Under the pieces are notes generated by a model. The model was not told where the DNA came from and did not search any database. It worked only from the letters and a program-made list of their open reading frames with translations. From Poriferisodalis sp965208555 (lineage in GTDB: Bacteria > Actinomycetota > Acidimicrobiia > Acidimicrobiales > Poriferisodalaceae): a DNA stretch of 64,000 nt. Each line of letters opens with the position of its first letter. The first letter of the stretch is position 1. The translations under genes were made by a program, and so were the position numbers. The stretch spans positions 2,108,001 to 2,172,000 of the forward strand of contig NZ_OZ242342.1 of the NCBI RefSeq assembly GCF_965208555.1, in the 5' to 3' direction. Positions 7,953-17,113 of the stretch are shown here, piece after piece.

Positions 7953-9602
7953 ATGCCGAAGATCCTGAAGTTCAGCGAAGAGGCCCGGCGCGGCCTCGAG
8001 GCTGGCGTCAACAAGCTGGCCGATGCGGTCAAGGTGACCTTGGGGCCCAAGGGCCGCAACGTCGTGCTCGAGAAGTCATTCGGGGCACCGACCATCACCA
8101 ACGACGGTGTGAGCATTGCCCGCGAGATCGAACTGGACGACCCGTTCGAGAACATGGGCGCTCAGCTCGTCAAGGAAGTCGCCACCAAGACCAATGACGT
8201 CGCCGGTGACGGCACCACGACGGCGACCGTGCTGGCCCAGGCCATGGTGCGCGAGGGCCTGCGCAACGTGGCGGCCGGCGCCAACCCGATGGAGCTCAAG
8301 CGGGGCATCGAAGCCGCCGTGGCGGCCGCCGTGGACTCGATGGGCGACATGTCCACCGACGTCTCCGACGACAAGGACAAGATCGCCAGCGTCGCTGGTA
8401 TCTCGTCGGCCGACACCACGATCGGCGAGACGCTTGCCGAGGCGTTCGACAAGGTCGGCAAGGACGGCGTCATCTCGGTTGAGGAGTCGAACACGTTCGG
8501 CGTCGACCTGGAGTTCACCGAGGGCATGCAGTTCGACAAGGGCTTCCTGTCGCCGTACTTCGTCACCGACCCCGACCGTCAGGAAGCCGTCTTCGACGAC
8601 CCGTACCTGCTGTTCGTGAACGGCAAGATCGGCTCAGTGACCGAGCTGGTGCCGGTGCTCGAGAAGGTCATGCAGGGCGGCAAGGGCCTCGTGATCATCG
8701 CCGAGGACGTCGAGGGCGAGGCGCTGGCCACGCTGGTGGTCAACAAGATCCGCGGCACGTTCTCATCTGCTGCGGTGAAGGCCCCCGGGTTCGGCGAGCG
8801 CCGCAAGGCGATGCTGGCCGACATGGCCATCCTCACCGGCGGCCAGGTCATCTCCGAGGAGGTCGGCCTGAAGCTGGAGAACACCACGGTCGACCTGCTG
8901 GGCACTGCCCGCAAGGTGATCATCACCAAGGACGAGACCACCATCGTGGAAGGCGGCGGCGATTCCGGCGACGTCGAGGGACGTGTCGTGCAGATCAAGC
9001 GCGAGATCGACGAGACCGACTCCGACTGGGACCGCGAGAAGCTGCAGGAGCGGCTTGCGAAGCTGGCCGGCGGCGTGGCGGTGATCCAGGTCGGCGCGGC
9101 CACCGAGGTCGAGCTGAAGGAAAAGAAGCACCGCATCGAGGACGCCGTGTCGGCGACCCGAGCCGCGATCGAAGAGGGCATCGTGCCCGGTGGCGGCACT
9201 GCGCTGCTGCGGGCTCGTGCTGCAGTGGCAGCGCTGGACCTCGACGGCGACGAGGCCACCGGGGCTCGCATGGTGCACCGTGCGCTGGAGGGCCCCAGCC
9301 GCCAGATCGCGCAGAACGCCGGTTATGAGGGTGCTGTCATCGTCCAGCAGATCGAGGAGGCTGACGGCCACACGGGCTTCAATGCCGACACCGGCAAGTT
9401 CGAAGACCTGGTCTCGGCCGGCGTCATCGACCCGGCGAAGGTGACGCGGGCGGCACTGCAGAACGCGGCGTCGATCGCAGCGTTGCTGCTCACCACTGAG
9501 ACGCTGGTGACCGACAAGCCCGAGGAGGCTGACCCCGCCGCTGCTGCCGCGGCTGCTGCTGCCATGGGCGGCGGCATGGGCGGCATGCCGGGGATGATGT
9601 AG
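7953..9602 (+). CDS. groL: chaperonin GroEL
   Basis: 60-kDa ring chaperonin, ATP-dependent protein folding with GroES. 549 residues with the nucleotide-binding motifs VTLGPKGRNVVLEKSFG and AGDGTTTATVLAQAM, and a Gly/Met-rich tail ending GGGMGGMPGMM, as in canonical GroELs. AAGAGGAACC upstream of the ATG is the likely ribosome site. It is co-transcribed with groES and followed by a strong hairpin. Whether the genome has a second groEL, common in actinobacteria, cannot be seen here. Confidence 0.97.
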   Translation: MPKILKFSEEARRGLEAGVNKLADAVKVTLGPKGRNVVLEKSFGAPTITNDGVSIAREIELDDPFENMGAQLVKEVATKTNDVAGDGTTTATVLAQAMVREGLRNVAAGANPMELKRGIEAAVAAAVDSMGDMSTDVSDDKDKIASVAGISSADTTIGETLAEAFDKVGKDGVISVEESNTFGVDLEFTEGMQFDKGFLSPYFVTDPDRQEAVFDDPYLLFVNGKIGSVTELVPVLEKVMQGGKGLVIIAEDVEGEALATLVVNKIRGTFSSAAVKAPGFGERRKAMLADMAILTGGQVISEEVGLKLENTTVDLLGTARKVIITKDETTIVEGGGDSGDVEGRVVQIKREIDETDSDWDREKLQERLAKLAGGVAVIQVGAATEVELKEKKHRIEDAVSATRAAIEEGIVPGGGTALLRARAAVAALDLDGDEATGARMVHRALEGPSRQIAQNAGYEGAVIVQQIEEADGHTGFNADTGKFEDLVSAGVIDPAKVTRAALQNAASIAALLLTTETLVTDKPEEADPAAAAAAAAAMGGGMGGMPGMM

Positions 9603-9629
9603 CTCCCCTTCACCCCCCGATAACAGGCA

Positions 9630-9655
9630 CAGGGCCGGCGTTCGCGCCGGCCCTG
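9630..9655 (+). terminator. hairpin terminator after groL
   Basis: An 11-bp perfect stem (CAGGGCCGGCG / CGCCGGCCCTG) closed by a TTCG tetraloop begins 28 bp after the groL stop. The downstream T-tract is poor (CGTCGTTGGG), which is common for terminators in high-GC actinobacteria. Confidence 0.8.
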
Positions 9656-9739
9656 CGTCGTTGGGTCCCAAATCCCGCAAAGCCCCCAGGGCCCAGCGGT
9701 ACCCTCGTTGTTTTCCCCAACTCGGCGCGGCTGCGGCCT

Positions 9740-11317
9740 ATGTCCCCACACTCCCCGGCGGCCGGCCCGGTCGCCCACCCGACAGTCCTCGTGGTGGACT
9801 TCGGCGCGCAGTATGCGCAGCTGATCGCCCGGCGGGTGCGCGAGGCGCAGGTCTATTCCGAGATCGTTCCCCACACGGCAACCGCCGCCGAGCTGGCGCA
9901 GCGCTCGCCCGCAGCAATCATCTTCAGCGGCGGTCCGGCGTCAGTGCATGTGGACGGCGCTCCGGGCATCGACCCCAGCGTGTACGAGCTGGGCGTGCCG
10001 ATTTTGGGCATCTGCTACGGCTCGCAGCTGCTGGCGCGTGACCTGGGCGGGCAGGTGGATCGCAGCGGTCGGGGCGAGTACGGGCGCACCATGCTCGACC
10101 GGACCGGCACCGAATCGGAACTGCTGGACGGCGCCCCGGGCAAAGCCTCGTCACCCGAACCGGTGTGGATGTCGCACTTCGATGCCGTCATCGAGCCGCC
10201 CGACGGCTTCACGGTCACCGCAGCCACCGCGGACAGCCCAGCCGCAGTCATCGAAGACCCGCAGCGGCGCTTCTACGGGGTGCAGTACCACCCCGAAGTC
10301 GTGCACACCCCAGGCGGCCAAGCCCAGCTTGAGCGGTTTCTCCACGGCATCTGCGGCATCAGCTCTGAGTGGACGATGACCAACGTCATCACCGAGAGCA
10401 TCGAGGCCATCCGTGCCCAGGTCGGCTCGGCGAGGGCCATCTGCGGGCTGTCCGGCGGGGTGGACAGCGCCGTGGCCGCCGCGCTCACCCAGCAGGCCAT
10501 CGGCAGCCAGCTCACCTGCGTGTTCGTCGACACCGGGCTCATGCGTGCTGGCGAGGGCGACCAGGTCACCGACACATTCCGGCGCACGCAGGGCATCGAG
10601 CTGATCCATGAGCGGGCTGCCGACGAGTTCTTCGAGGCGCTGGCCGGTGTGACCGATCCCGAGGACAAGCGCAAGATCATCGGCGAGAAATTTGTGCGCA
10701 TCTTCGAGCGTGCCGCCGGCGGCATCACCGACGCCCGGTTCCTGGTGCAGGGAACGCTGTATCCCGATGTGATCGAATCGGGCTCGCCGACCGCGGCGAA
10801 GATCAAGAGCCACCACAACGTGGGCGGGCTGCCCCCCGACATGACCTTCGAGCTGGTGGAGCCGCTGCGGAACCTGTTCAAGGACGAGGTGCGGGCCGTC
10901 GGCTCCGAGCTGGGCCTGCCGCCTGAGATCGTGCAGCGCCAGCCGTTTCCCGGGCCCGGCCTGGGCGTCCGGATCGTGGGCGAGGTCACCCCTGAGGCAG
11001 TCGAGACAGTGCGGGCCGCCGATGTCATCGTGCGCGACGAGATCGCGAGGGCCGGCCTCGACAACGAGGTCTGGCAGGGGTTCGCCGTGCTGGCCGACAT
11101 CCGCAGCGTCGGCGTGATGGGCGACGAGCGCACCTACGCCCGCCCGATCATCGTGCGTGCCGTCACCAGCGAGGACGCCATGACGGCCGACTGGGCCCGC
11201 CTGCCCCACGAACTGCTCGAACAGATCTCGTCACGCATCGTCAACGAGGTGCCCGGCGTGAACAGGGTCGTCTACGACATCACCTCCAAGCCGCCCGGCA
11301 CCATCGAATGGGAATAG
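9740..11317 (+). CDS. guaA: GMP synthase (glutamine-hydrolysing)
   Basis: Converts XMP to GMP using ammonia from glutamine. The N-terminal class-I amidotransferase has its nucleophile Cys92 in GICYGSQLL and the His/Glu pair in VQYHPEVVHTP. The ATP-pyrophosphatase domain has the P-loop SGGVDS at residues 238-243, followed by the C-terminal dimerisation domain ending PPGTIEWE, the family's signature end. 525 residues is normal. The ATG at 9740 gives a 12-residue leader before VLVVDFGAQYAQLIARRV. It is transcribed apart from groESL after the hairpin at 9630. Confidence 0.96.
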   Translation: MSPHSPAAGPVAHPTVLVVDFGAQYAQLIARRVREAQVYSEIVPHTATAAELAQRSPAAIIFSGGPASVHVDGAPGIDPSVYELGVPILGICYGSQLLARDLGGQVDRSGRGEYGRTMLDRTGTESELLDGAPGKASSPEPVWMSHFDAVIEPPDGFTVTAATADSPAAVIEDPQRRFYGVQYHPEVVHTPGGQAQLERFLHGICGISSEWTMTNVITESIEAIRAQVGSARAICGLSGGVDSAVAAALTQQAIGSQLTCVFVDTGLMRAGEGDQVTDTFRRTQGIELIHERAADEFFEALAGVTDPEDKRKIIGEKFVRIFERAAGGITDARFLVQGTLYPDVIESGSPTAAKIKSHHNVGGLPPDMTFELVEPLRNLFKDEVRAVGSELGLPPEIVQRQPFPGPGLGVRIVGEVTPEAVETVRAADVIVRDEIARAGLDNEVWQGFAVLADIRSVGVMGDERTYARPIIVRAVTSEDAMTADWARLPHELLEQISSRIVNEVPGVNRVVYDITSKPPGTIEWE

Positions 11318-11414
11318 CCCGGTTGGAAATAGCCGGAGGCTCCTGGCGCAACCGCAACTACCTTGGCCCCACAGCCGCGGTCATGCCGCGGGAAGCGTTC
11401 GACAAGGGCGGATC

Positions 11415-12635
11415 ATGACCTCAGCAGGGGCCGAGAATGCGGCTGCATCGGTGGAACTGCCGGCGGGCTTCGGCTGCCATGTCGGCAACATCGGCATCAA
11501 GGACGACACCGACGATGTGATGGTGCTCGCGGCCGACCACACGGCCGCAGCGGCGGGAGTGTTCACCAAGAGCCTGTTCACCGGCGCGAGTGTGCGTCTG
11601 AGTCAAGCCAACGTGGCCGACGGACGGGCGCGAGCCGTGGTGGTCGTGTCAAAAAACTCCAATGTGGCCACTGGGGATCAGGGCGAGCGAGACGCCGCGA
11701 ACCTGGCACGGCGTGTCGCGGAACTGCTGGTCTGCGAGCCCGATCACGTCTTGGTGGGCTCTACCGGCCTGATCGGCGTGCCGTACCCCGAGGGCGTGAT
11801 CGACAGGTATTTCGACCGCCTGGTGGCAGCGCCGTCCCAGCAACTGACTTCGCGCGATGCAGTGGCCGCGGCGACCGCGATTATGACCACCGACACGCAT
11901 CCCAAGACCGCCCGTGCGACGATCCCCGCCGGCGATGGAACAGCGGCCGTGGTGGGCATCGCCAAGGGCTCGGGAATGATCGAGCCGGACATGGCCACGA
12001 TGATCTCGGTCATCACCACCGACGCCGAGATCGCTCCCGACCGGCTCGACGCGATGCTGCGCCGGGTGTGCGACGTGACGTTCAACGCCCTCAGCGTGGA
12101 CACCGACACGTCCACCAGCGACATGGTGGTGATGCTGGCGAATGGTGCAGCCGGGCCGGTCGATGAAACCGAGCTGGAGGCGGCGCTCTCTGCGGTGAGC
12201 TTGGACCTGACACGCCAGCTGGCCTTCGACGGGGAGGGCGCCGAGACCCTCATCGTGGTGACCGTGAGCGAGGCCCGCGACGACGCACAGGCCAAGCGGG
12301 TGGCCAAGGCCATCGTGAACTCGCCGCTCGTCAAGACGGCGGTGCACGGGCGCGACCCCAACTGGGGCCGGGTCGCGATGGCGATCGGCAAGTGCAGCGA
12401 CGAGACCGACATCGATCCCGATCGCGTCAGGATCCGCTTCGGCGACCAAGAGGTGTATCCGACGCCCGCTACCCCCGCGGCCCTTGCAGAGCTCGAGGCC
12501 TACCTGGCATCCGACGAGGTGCTGATCTCGGCGGATCTGGGCGTTCGCACCGACGGCGCGAGCGGCTCGTTCACGGTGTACGGCTGCGACCTCACCGATC
12601 AGTACGTCCGCATCAATGCCGACTACACGACGTGA
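11415..12635 (+). CDS. argJ: bifunctional glutamate N-acetyltransferase / amino-acid acetyltransferase ArgJ
   Basis: Recycles the acetyl group between N-acetylornithine and glutamate in arginine synthesis. It is made as a precursor that cleaves itself before a catalytic threonine. Here KGSGMIEPDMATMISVI contains that Thr195 after Met-Ala. The 406 residues are full length, and the C-terminal VHGRDPNWGRVAMAIG is conserved. No other arginine gene lies nearby, whereas argJ usually sits in argCJBD. Its stop overlaps the GTG start of the helicase gene by four bases. Confidence 0.95.
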   Translation: MTSAGAENAAASVELPAGFGCHVGNIGIKDDTDDVMVLAADHTAAAAGVFTKSLFTGASVRLSQANVADGRARAVVVVSKNSNVATGDQGERDAANLARRVAELLVCEPDHVLVGSTGLIGVPYPEGVIDRYFDRLVAAPSQQLTSRDAVAAATAIMTTDTHPKTARATIPAGDGTAAVVGIAKGSGMIEPDMATMISVITTDAEIAPDRLDAMLRRVCDVTFNALSVDTDTSTSDMVVMLANGAAGPVDETELEAALSAVSLDLTRQLAFDGEGAETLIVVTVSEARDDAQAKRVAKAIVNSPLVKTAVHGRDPNWGRVAMAIGKCSDETDIDPDRVRIRFGDQEVYPTPATPAALAELEAYLASDEVLISADLGVRTDGASGSFTVYGCDLTDQYVRINADYTT

Positions 12636-14980
12636 ATGACGTTCTGAACGACGATCCGATCCTCGCACCGCTGAATGCGGGCCAGCGGGCAGCGGTCACC
12701 CACGGCGACGGTCCCGCGCTGGTGGTGGCGGGTGCCGGATCGGGCAAGACCCGGGTGCTCAGCCACCGCATCGCGTACCTGCTGGCGCGGCGTCAGGTGA
12801 GGCCCTTCGACCTGTTGGCGATCACCTTCACCAACAAGGCGGCGGGCGAGATGCGCGAGCGCATCGGCAGCCTGGTCGGCTCGGTGGCGCACCGGATGTG
12901 GATCTCCACCTTCCACAGCGCATGTGCCCGCATCCTGCGCAGTCACGCCGACGTCCTCGGCTACCCGTCGGCGTTCAGCATCTACGACCAGGCCGATGCG
13001 CGCCGGCTCACCCGCTATGTGGTGCGCGACCTCGATCTCGACCCCAAGAAGTTCCCTGACCGGACGGTGCACGCAGCTATCTCGACGCTGAAGAACAGCC
13101 TCGTCGCGGCGCCGCAAGCCGCCGACCTGGCGCTCGCCCCCGACGGCGGGGGACCGTTCGCCCGTGATGTCGCCCGCGTCTACTCGGAGTATCAGAAACG
13201 GCTGCAGCGGGCGGGTGCCATGGACTTCGACGATCTGCTCATGCTGGGCGTCGAACTGCTCACCGCCCATGACGATGTGGCCGAGCACTACCGGCAGCGC
13301 TTCGCGCACATCCTCGTCGACGAGTACCAGGACACGAACCTGGCGCAGGTGCGCCTGATCGGTCTGCTCGCAGGCCCGGCCCGCAACGTGTTCGTCGTCG
13401 GCGATTCCGACCAGTCGATCTATGCCTTCCGCGGCGCCGACATCACCAACATCTTGGAGTTCGGGGCCACCTTCAACGACAGCTCCACGTACGTGCTGGA
13501 TCAGAACTACCGCTCCAGCCAGGCGATCCTCGACGCTGCCAATTCGGTGATCCGCAACAACCTCGGGCGGCCGCCGAAGAATCTCTGGACCGACCGCTCC
13601 GGCGGAGCGAAACCGATTCGCTATCGCGGCACCGATGCGGACGACGAGGCCGGCTACGTCTGCTCGGAGCTCCGTCGCCTCCACGGCGACGGCCAGATCG
13701 ACTGGGCCGACGCAGCGGTCTTCTACCGGTCGAACGCGCAGTCGCGGGTGATCGAGGAAGAGCTGGTCGCCAACGATGTCCCCTACCAGGTCATCGGCGG
13801 GACCCGGTTCTACGACCGCAAGGAGATCAAGGACGCGCTGGCGTTCCTGCGAGCCGTCGTGAATCCTGCAGATGAGGTGTCGCTGAAGCGCATCGTGAAT
13901 GAGCCCGCCCGCGGTGTCGGCGATCGTTCCATCGCCAAACTGGACTCCACGGCAGCCCGCGATGGCGTGTCACTCACCGATGTCATCGGGCGGCTCGAAA
14001 CGACGGACATACGGGGGAAGGCCCGCGCCGGTCTCATGCAGTTCCGCGACCTGCTTGCAGGCTGTGCGGCCCGGATCGCCGACGGACCGGCCGCAGTGCT
14101 CGAGACCGCGCTGGAGGAGTCCGGCTACATGGGTGACTTGCGTGAGAGGAACAGCATCGAAGACGAAGGACGGCTGGAGAATCTGAAGGACCTGATCGGC
14201 CGCGCCGAGCAGTTCGAGTCATGCGATGAGTTTCTCGAACAGGTGTCGCTCGTGAGCGATGTCGACGAGATGAGCGACAGTTCCCAAGTGTCGCTGATGA
14301 CGCTGCATGCCGCGAAGGGGCTGGAGTTCGACGTGGTGTTCGTGACCGGTCTCGAGGAGGGCGTGTTCCCGCACTACCGCACCTTCACCGACCCGCTGGA
14401 GCTGGAGGAAGAACGCCGGCTGGCCTACGTCGGCATCACCCGGGCGCGTCAGCGGCTGTACCTCACCCACGCGTGGAGCCGGATGCTGCACGGCCAGACC
14501 AGCTACAACCCGCTCAGCCGGTTCGTCGAGGAGATTCCTGCCGATTTGATCGACGACCGCTCGCCGGACACCGGCCGCTACGGCTCGTCGTGGCGGCCGG
14601 CGACGAGCGACTGGGGCGCCAACCGGAGCGCCAGCGAGCCCAGCGAATACAGCCAGCTCGACGAGTCGGAGCTGGCCGTCCGGAGCCAGCCGCGCAGCGA
14701 TCCTGCACGCCACGACGACGGCGCAGCCAAGGGCCGCGAATCTCGCCGCGAGGAGGCCCGCCGCCGGGTGGCCGCCCGGATGGGCGAGCCGGAGCCGGCC
14801 CCCAAGGCTGACCTCGGCTACGGCGTGGGCGACGACGTGCTGCACGCCCGTTTCGGCCCGGGCGTCGTCCAGGAAGTGCGGCCCGACGGCGACGACTGGG
14901 AGGTCACCGTCCACTTCGCCGACGTCGGCACCAAGACCCTCGTAGCCAGCTTCGCCGACCTCCGCCGCCTCCGCTCATAG
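12632..14980 (+). CDS. pcrA: ATP-dependent DNA helicase, UvrD/PcrA family
   Basis: Superfamily 1 3'-5' helicase for repair and replication restart. The 782 residues show Q-motif LNAGQRAAV, Walker A GAGSGKT (residues 34-40), motif II VDEYQDTN, motif III GDSDQSIYAFRGAD and motif VI YVGITRARQRLYLTHA. The C-terminal GYGVGDDVLHARFGPGVV block is the Tudor-like domain that contacts RNA polymerase in PcrA. The GTG at 12632 overlaps the argJ stop (GTGA). The frame is open further upstream, but that portion lies within argJ and lacks homology. Confidence 0.93.
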   Translation: MNDVLNDDPILAPLNAGQRAAVTHGDGPALVVAGAGSGKTRVLSHRIAYLLARRQVRPFDLLAITFTNKAAGEMRERIGSLVGSVAHRMWISTFHSACARILRSHADVLGYPSAFSIYDQADARRLTRYVVRDLDLDPKKFPDRTVHAAISTLKNSLVAAPQAADLALAPDGGGPFARDVARVYSEYQKRLQRAGAMDFDDLLMLGVELLTAHDDVAEHYRQRFAHILVDEYQDTNLAQVRLIGLLAGPARNVFVVGDSDQSIYAFRGADITNILEFGATFNDSSTYVLDQNYRSSQAILDAANSVIRNNLGRPPKNLWTDRSGGAKPIRYRGTDADDEAGYVCSELRRLHGDGQIDWADAAVFYRSNAQSRVIEEELVANDVPYQVIGGTRFYDRKEIKDALAFLRAVVNPADEVSLKRIVNEPARGVGDRSIAKLDSTAARDGVSLTDVIGRLETTDIRGKARAGLMQFRDLLAGCAARIADGPAAVLETALEESGYMGDLRERNSIEDEGRLENLKDLIGRAEQFESCDEFLEQVSLVSDVDEMSDSSQVSLMTLHAAKGLEFDVVFVTGLEEGVFPHYRTFTDPLELEEERRLAYVGITRARQRLYLTHAWSRMLHGQTSYNPLSRFVEEIPADLIDDRSPDTGRYGSSWRPATSDWGANRSASEPSEYSQLDESELAVRSQPRSDPARHDDGAAKGRESRREEARRRVAARMGEPEPAPKADLGYGVGDDVLHARFGPGVVQEVRPDGDDWEVTVHFADVGTKTLVASFADLRRLRS

Positions 14981-15044
14981 AGCGCCAGAACCCTGCCGCT
15001 GCCTCCGCAGCGGGCGGTAGCGCGCCCCTCCTATGCTCCCCGCC

Positions 15045-16187
15045 GTGGATCTCTTCGAGTATCAGGGCAAGCAGTTCTTCAAGAGCTACGGCATGCCGGT
15101 ATCCGACGGCGAAGTCGCCTTAAGCGTCGACGAAGCAGTGGCCGCCGCACAGCGCTTGGGCACACCGGTGATGGTAAAAGCACAGGTGCACACCGGCGGG
15201 CGCGGCAAGGCCGGCGGCGTCAAGTTCGCCGCCACCGTCGACGACGTGCGCACCCACGCCGGCAACATCCTGGGGCTCGACATCAACGGCCACATCGTGC
15301 GCCGGCTCTGGATCGAGAAGGCCTCCGACATCTCCGAGGAGTACTACGCCAGCTTCACGCTGGACCGCTCGGCCAAGAAGCATCTCGGGATGCTGTCGGC
15401 CGAGGGCGGCGTCGAGATCGAGACGGTTGCGGCCGAGAATCCCGACGCCATCAGCAGGGTGCTGGTGGACCCTGCCGAGGGGCTCACCGAAGAAGCCGCC
15501 CAGGCCTGGGTGGAGGGCGCCAACCTCAACCCGGCCGCCACCGATCAGGCCGTCGAGATCCTGCGCAAGCTGTACACGGCCTACACCGAGGGCGACGCCG
15601 ACCTCGTCGAGATCAACCCGCTGATCCTGACGCCCGAGGGCCGGGTGCATGTCCTCGACGCCAAGGTCACCCTCGACGCCAACGCCGTGTTCCGCCACGA
15701 GGACTACGCGCAGTATGACGAGACCCAGCCGCGTGACGAGCGCGAAGAGGCCGCCCACGCCAAGGGCCTGCAGTACGTGGGCCTGGCGGGCAGCGTCGGC
15801 GTCATCGCCAACGGTGCCGGGCTGGCCATGAGCACCGTGGACGTGGTGAACCAGGTGGGCGGCAAGCCGGCCAACTTCCTGGACATCGGTGGCGGGGCCA
15901 ATGCTCAGGTGATGGCCAATGCGCTGGAGGTCATCAACAACGACCCTGACGTGCGGGCCATCTTCATCAACATCTTCGGCGGCATCACCCGCGGTGAGGA
16001 GGTGGCCAACGGCATCATCGGGGCGCTCGACGCCGTCGACATCGAGGCGCCGATCGTGCTGCGCCTCGACGGCACCAACGCCGCGGAAGGGCGGGAGATC
16101 CTCGCCCCTCACCTCAACGAGAAGCTGGTGATGGAACCGACCATGCTCGACGCCGCCCGTCGAGCCGTCGCGATGGCCGCGGCCTGA
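15045..16187 (+). CDS. sucC: succinyl-CoA ligase (ADP-forming) beta subunit
   Basis: ATP-grasp subunit of succinyl-CoA synthetase in the TCA cycle. MDLFEYQGKQFFKSYGMPV is the standard N-terminus; VKAQVHTGGRGKAGGVK is the nucleotide-binding segment and NIFGGITRGEEVANGI the C-terminal CoA-ligase block. I chose the GTG at 15045 because it reproduces the family start; an in-frame ATG at 15033 would add four residues and cannot be excluded. sucD begins 15 bp after its stop. A 6-bp-stem hairpin (14996-15013) sits between the helicase stop and this start. Confidence 0.94.
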   Translation: MDLFEYQGKQFFKSYGMPVSDGEVALSVDEAVAAAQRLGTPVMVKAQVHTGGRGKAGGVKFAATVDDVRTHAGNILGLDINGHIVRRLWIEKASDISEEYYASFTLDRSAKKHLGMLSAEGGVEIETVAAENPDAISRVLVDPAEGLTEEAAQAWVEGANLNPAATDQAVEILRKLYTAYTEGDADLVEINPLILTPEGRVHVLDAKVTLDANAVFRHEDYAQYDETQPRDEREEAAHAKGLQYVGLAGSVGVIANGAGLAMSTVDVVNQVGGKPANFLDIGGGANAQVMANALEVINNDPDVRAIFINIFGGITRGEEVANGIIGALDAVDIEAPIVLRLDGTNAAEGREILAPHLNEKLVMEPTMLDAARRAVAMAAA

Positions 16188-16202
16188 TCACGGGAGCTTG
16201 AG

Positions 16203-17087
16203 ATGAGCATCTTTGTCAACAAAGACACCAAGGTCGTCTACCAGGGCCTCACCGGCTCGCAGGGCCGCTACTACGGCATGCTGAACCGCGACTACGGCAC
16301 CAACGTGGTGGCGGGCACCAACCCCCGCAAGGCTGGCACCGACGTCGAGGGCGTGCCGGTGTTCGCCAACTGCACCGAGGCGGTCGCGGCGACCGGCGCC
16401 AATGCCTCGTGCATCTTCATCCCCGCGCCGGGTGTGTTCTCCGCCGTGATGGACGCCGCCGAGGCGGGCATCGAATTTGTGGCCTGCATCACCGAGGGCG
16501 TGCCGGCACACGACGAGGCCCGATTCTTCAACATGCTCAAACGCGACTACCCGCATGTCCGGCTGCTGGGGCCGAACTGCCCGGGCATCATCACGCCGGG
16601 GGAGTGCAACATCGGCATCACCGCAGGGCACATCGCCAAGCCGGGCGGCCCGGTGGGCATCGTCAGCCGGTCGGGCACGCTGACCTACCAGGCGCTGTAC
16701 GAGCTGCAGCAGAAGGACATCGGGGTGACCACCTGCGTGGGCATCGGCGGCGATCCGGTGCCGGGTACGTCGTTCATCGACTGCCTCGAGGCCTTCGAGG
16801 CCGATCCTGACACCAAGGCAGTGATGATGATCGGCGAGATCGGCGGCTCAGCCGAGGAAGAGGCCGCCGAGTTCATCAAGCGTCACATGTCCAAGCCGGT
16901 GTCGAGCTACATCGCGGGGGTGACCGCGCCGCCGGGCAAGAAGATGGGCCACGCCGGCGCCATCGTCTCGGGCGGCAAGGGAACGGCTGCGGCCAAGATG
17001 GATGCGCTGCGCGACGCCGGAGTGCGGGTGGGACTGAACCCCACCGAGGCCGGCGAGCTGATGGCGGAGATCGTCGCCGAGCTGTAG
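16203..17087 (+). CDS. sucD: succinyl-CoA ligase (ADP-forming) alpha subunit
   Basis: CoA-binding and phosphohistidine subunit that pairs with SucC. 294 residues, full length. VYQGLTGSQGRYYG is the N-terminal Rossmann motif; NCPGIITPGECNIGI and the active-site His250 in GHAGAIVSGGKGTA identify the family. The phosphohistidine is the intermediate passed between CoA thioester and nucleotide. It is the end of the + strand housekeeping run; a glycosyltransferase gene converges on it 26 bp downstream. Confidence 0.96.
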   Translation: MSIFVNKDTKVVYQGLTGSQGRYYGMLNRDYGTNVVAGTNPRKAGTDVEGVPVFANCTEAVAATGANASCIFIPAPGVFSAVMDAAEAGIEFVACITEGVPAHDEARFFNMLKRDYPHVRLLGPNCPGIITPGECNIGITAGHIAKPGGPVGIVSRSGTLTYQALYELQQKDIGVTTCVGIGGDPVPGTSFIDCLEAFEADPDTKAVMMIGEIGGSAEEEAAEFIKRHMSKPVSSYIAGVTAPPGKKMGHAGAIVSGGKGTAAAKMDALRDAGVRVGLNPTEAGELMAEIVAEL

Positions 17088-17113
17088 CTACGCGAAGAGG
17101 TGCGCCTCCGCAG

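Noticed and set aside
17088..17113. Terminator between sucD and the glycosyltransferase gene
   Set aside because: Only a 4-bp stem (GAGG-TGCG-CCTC) can be formed; too weak to call.
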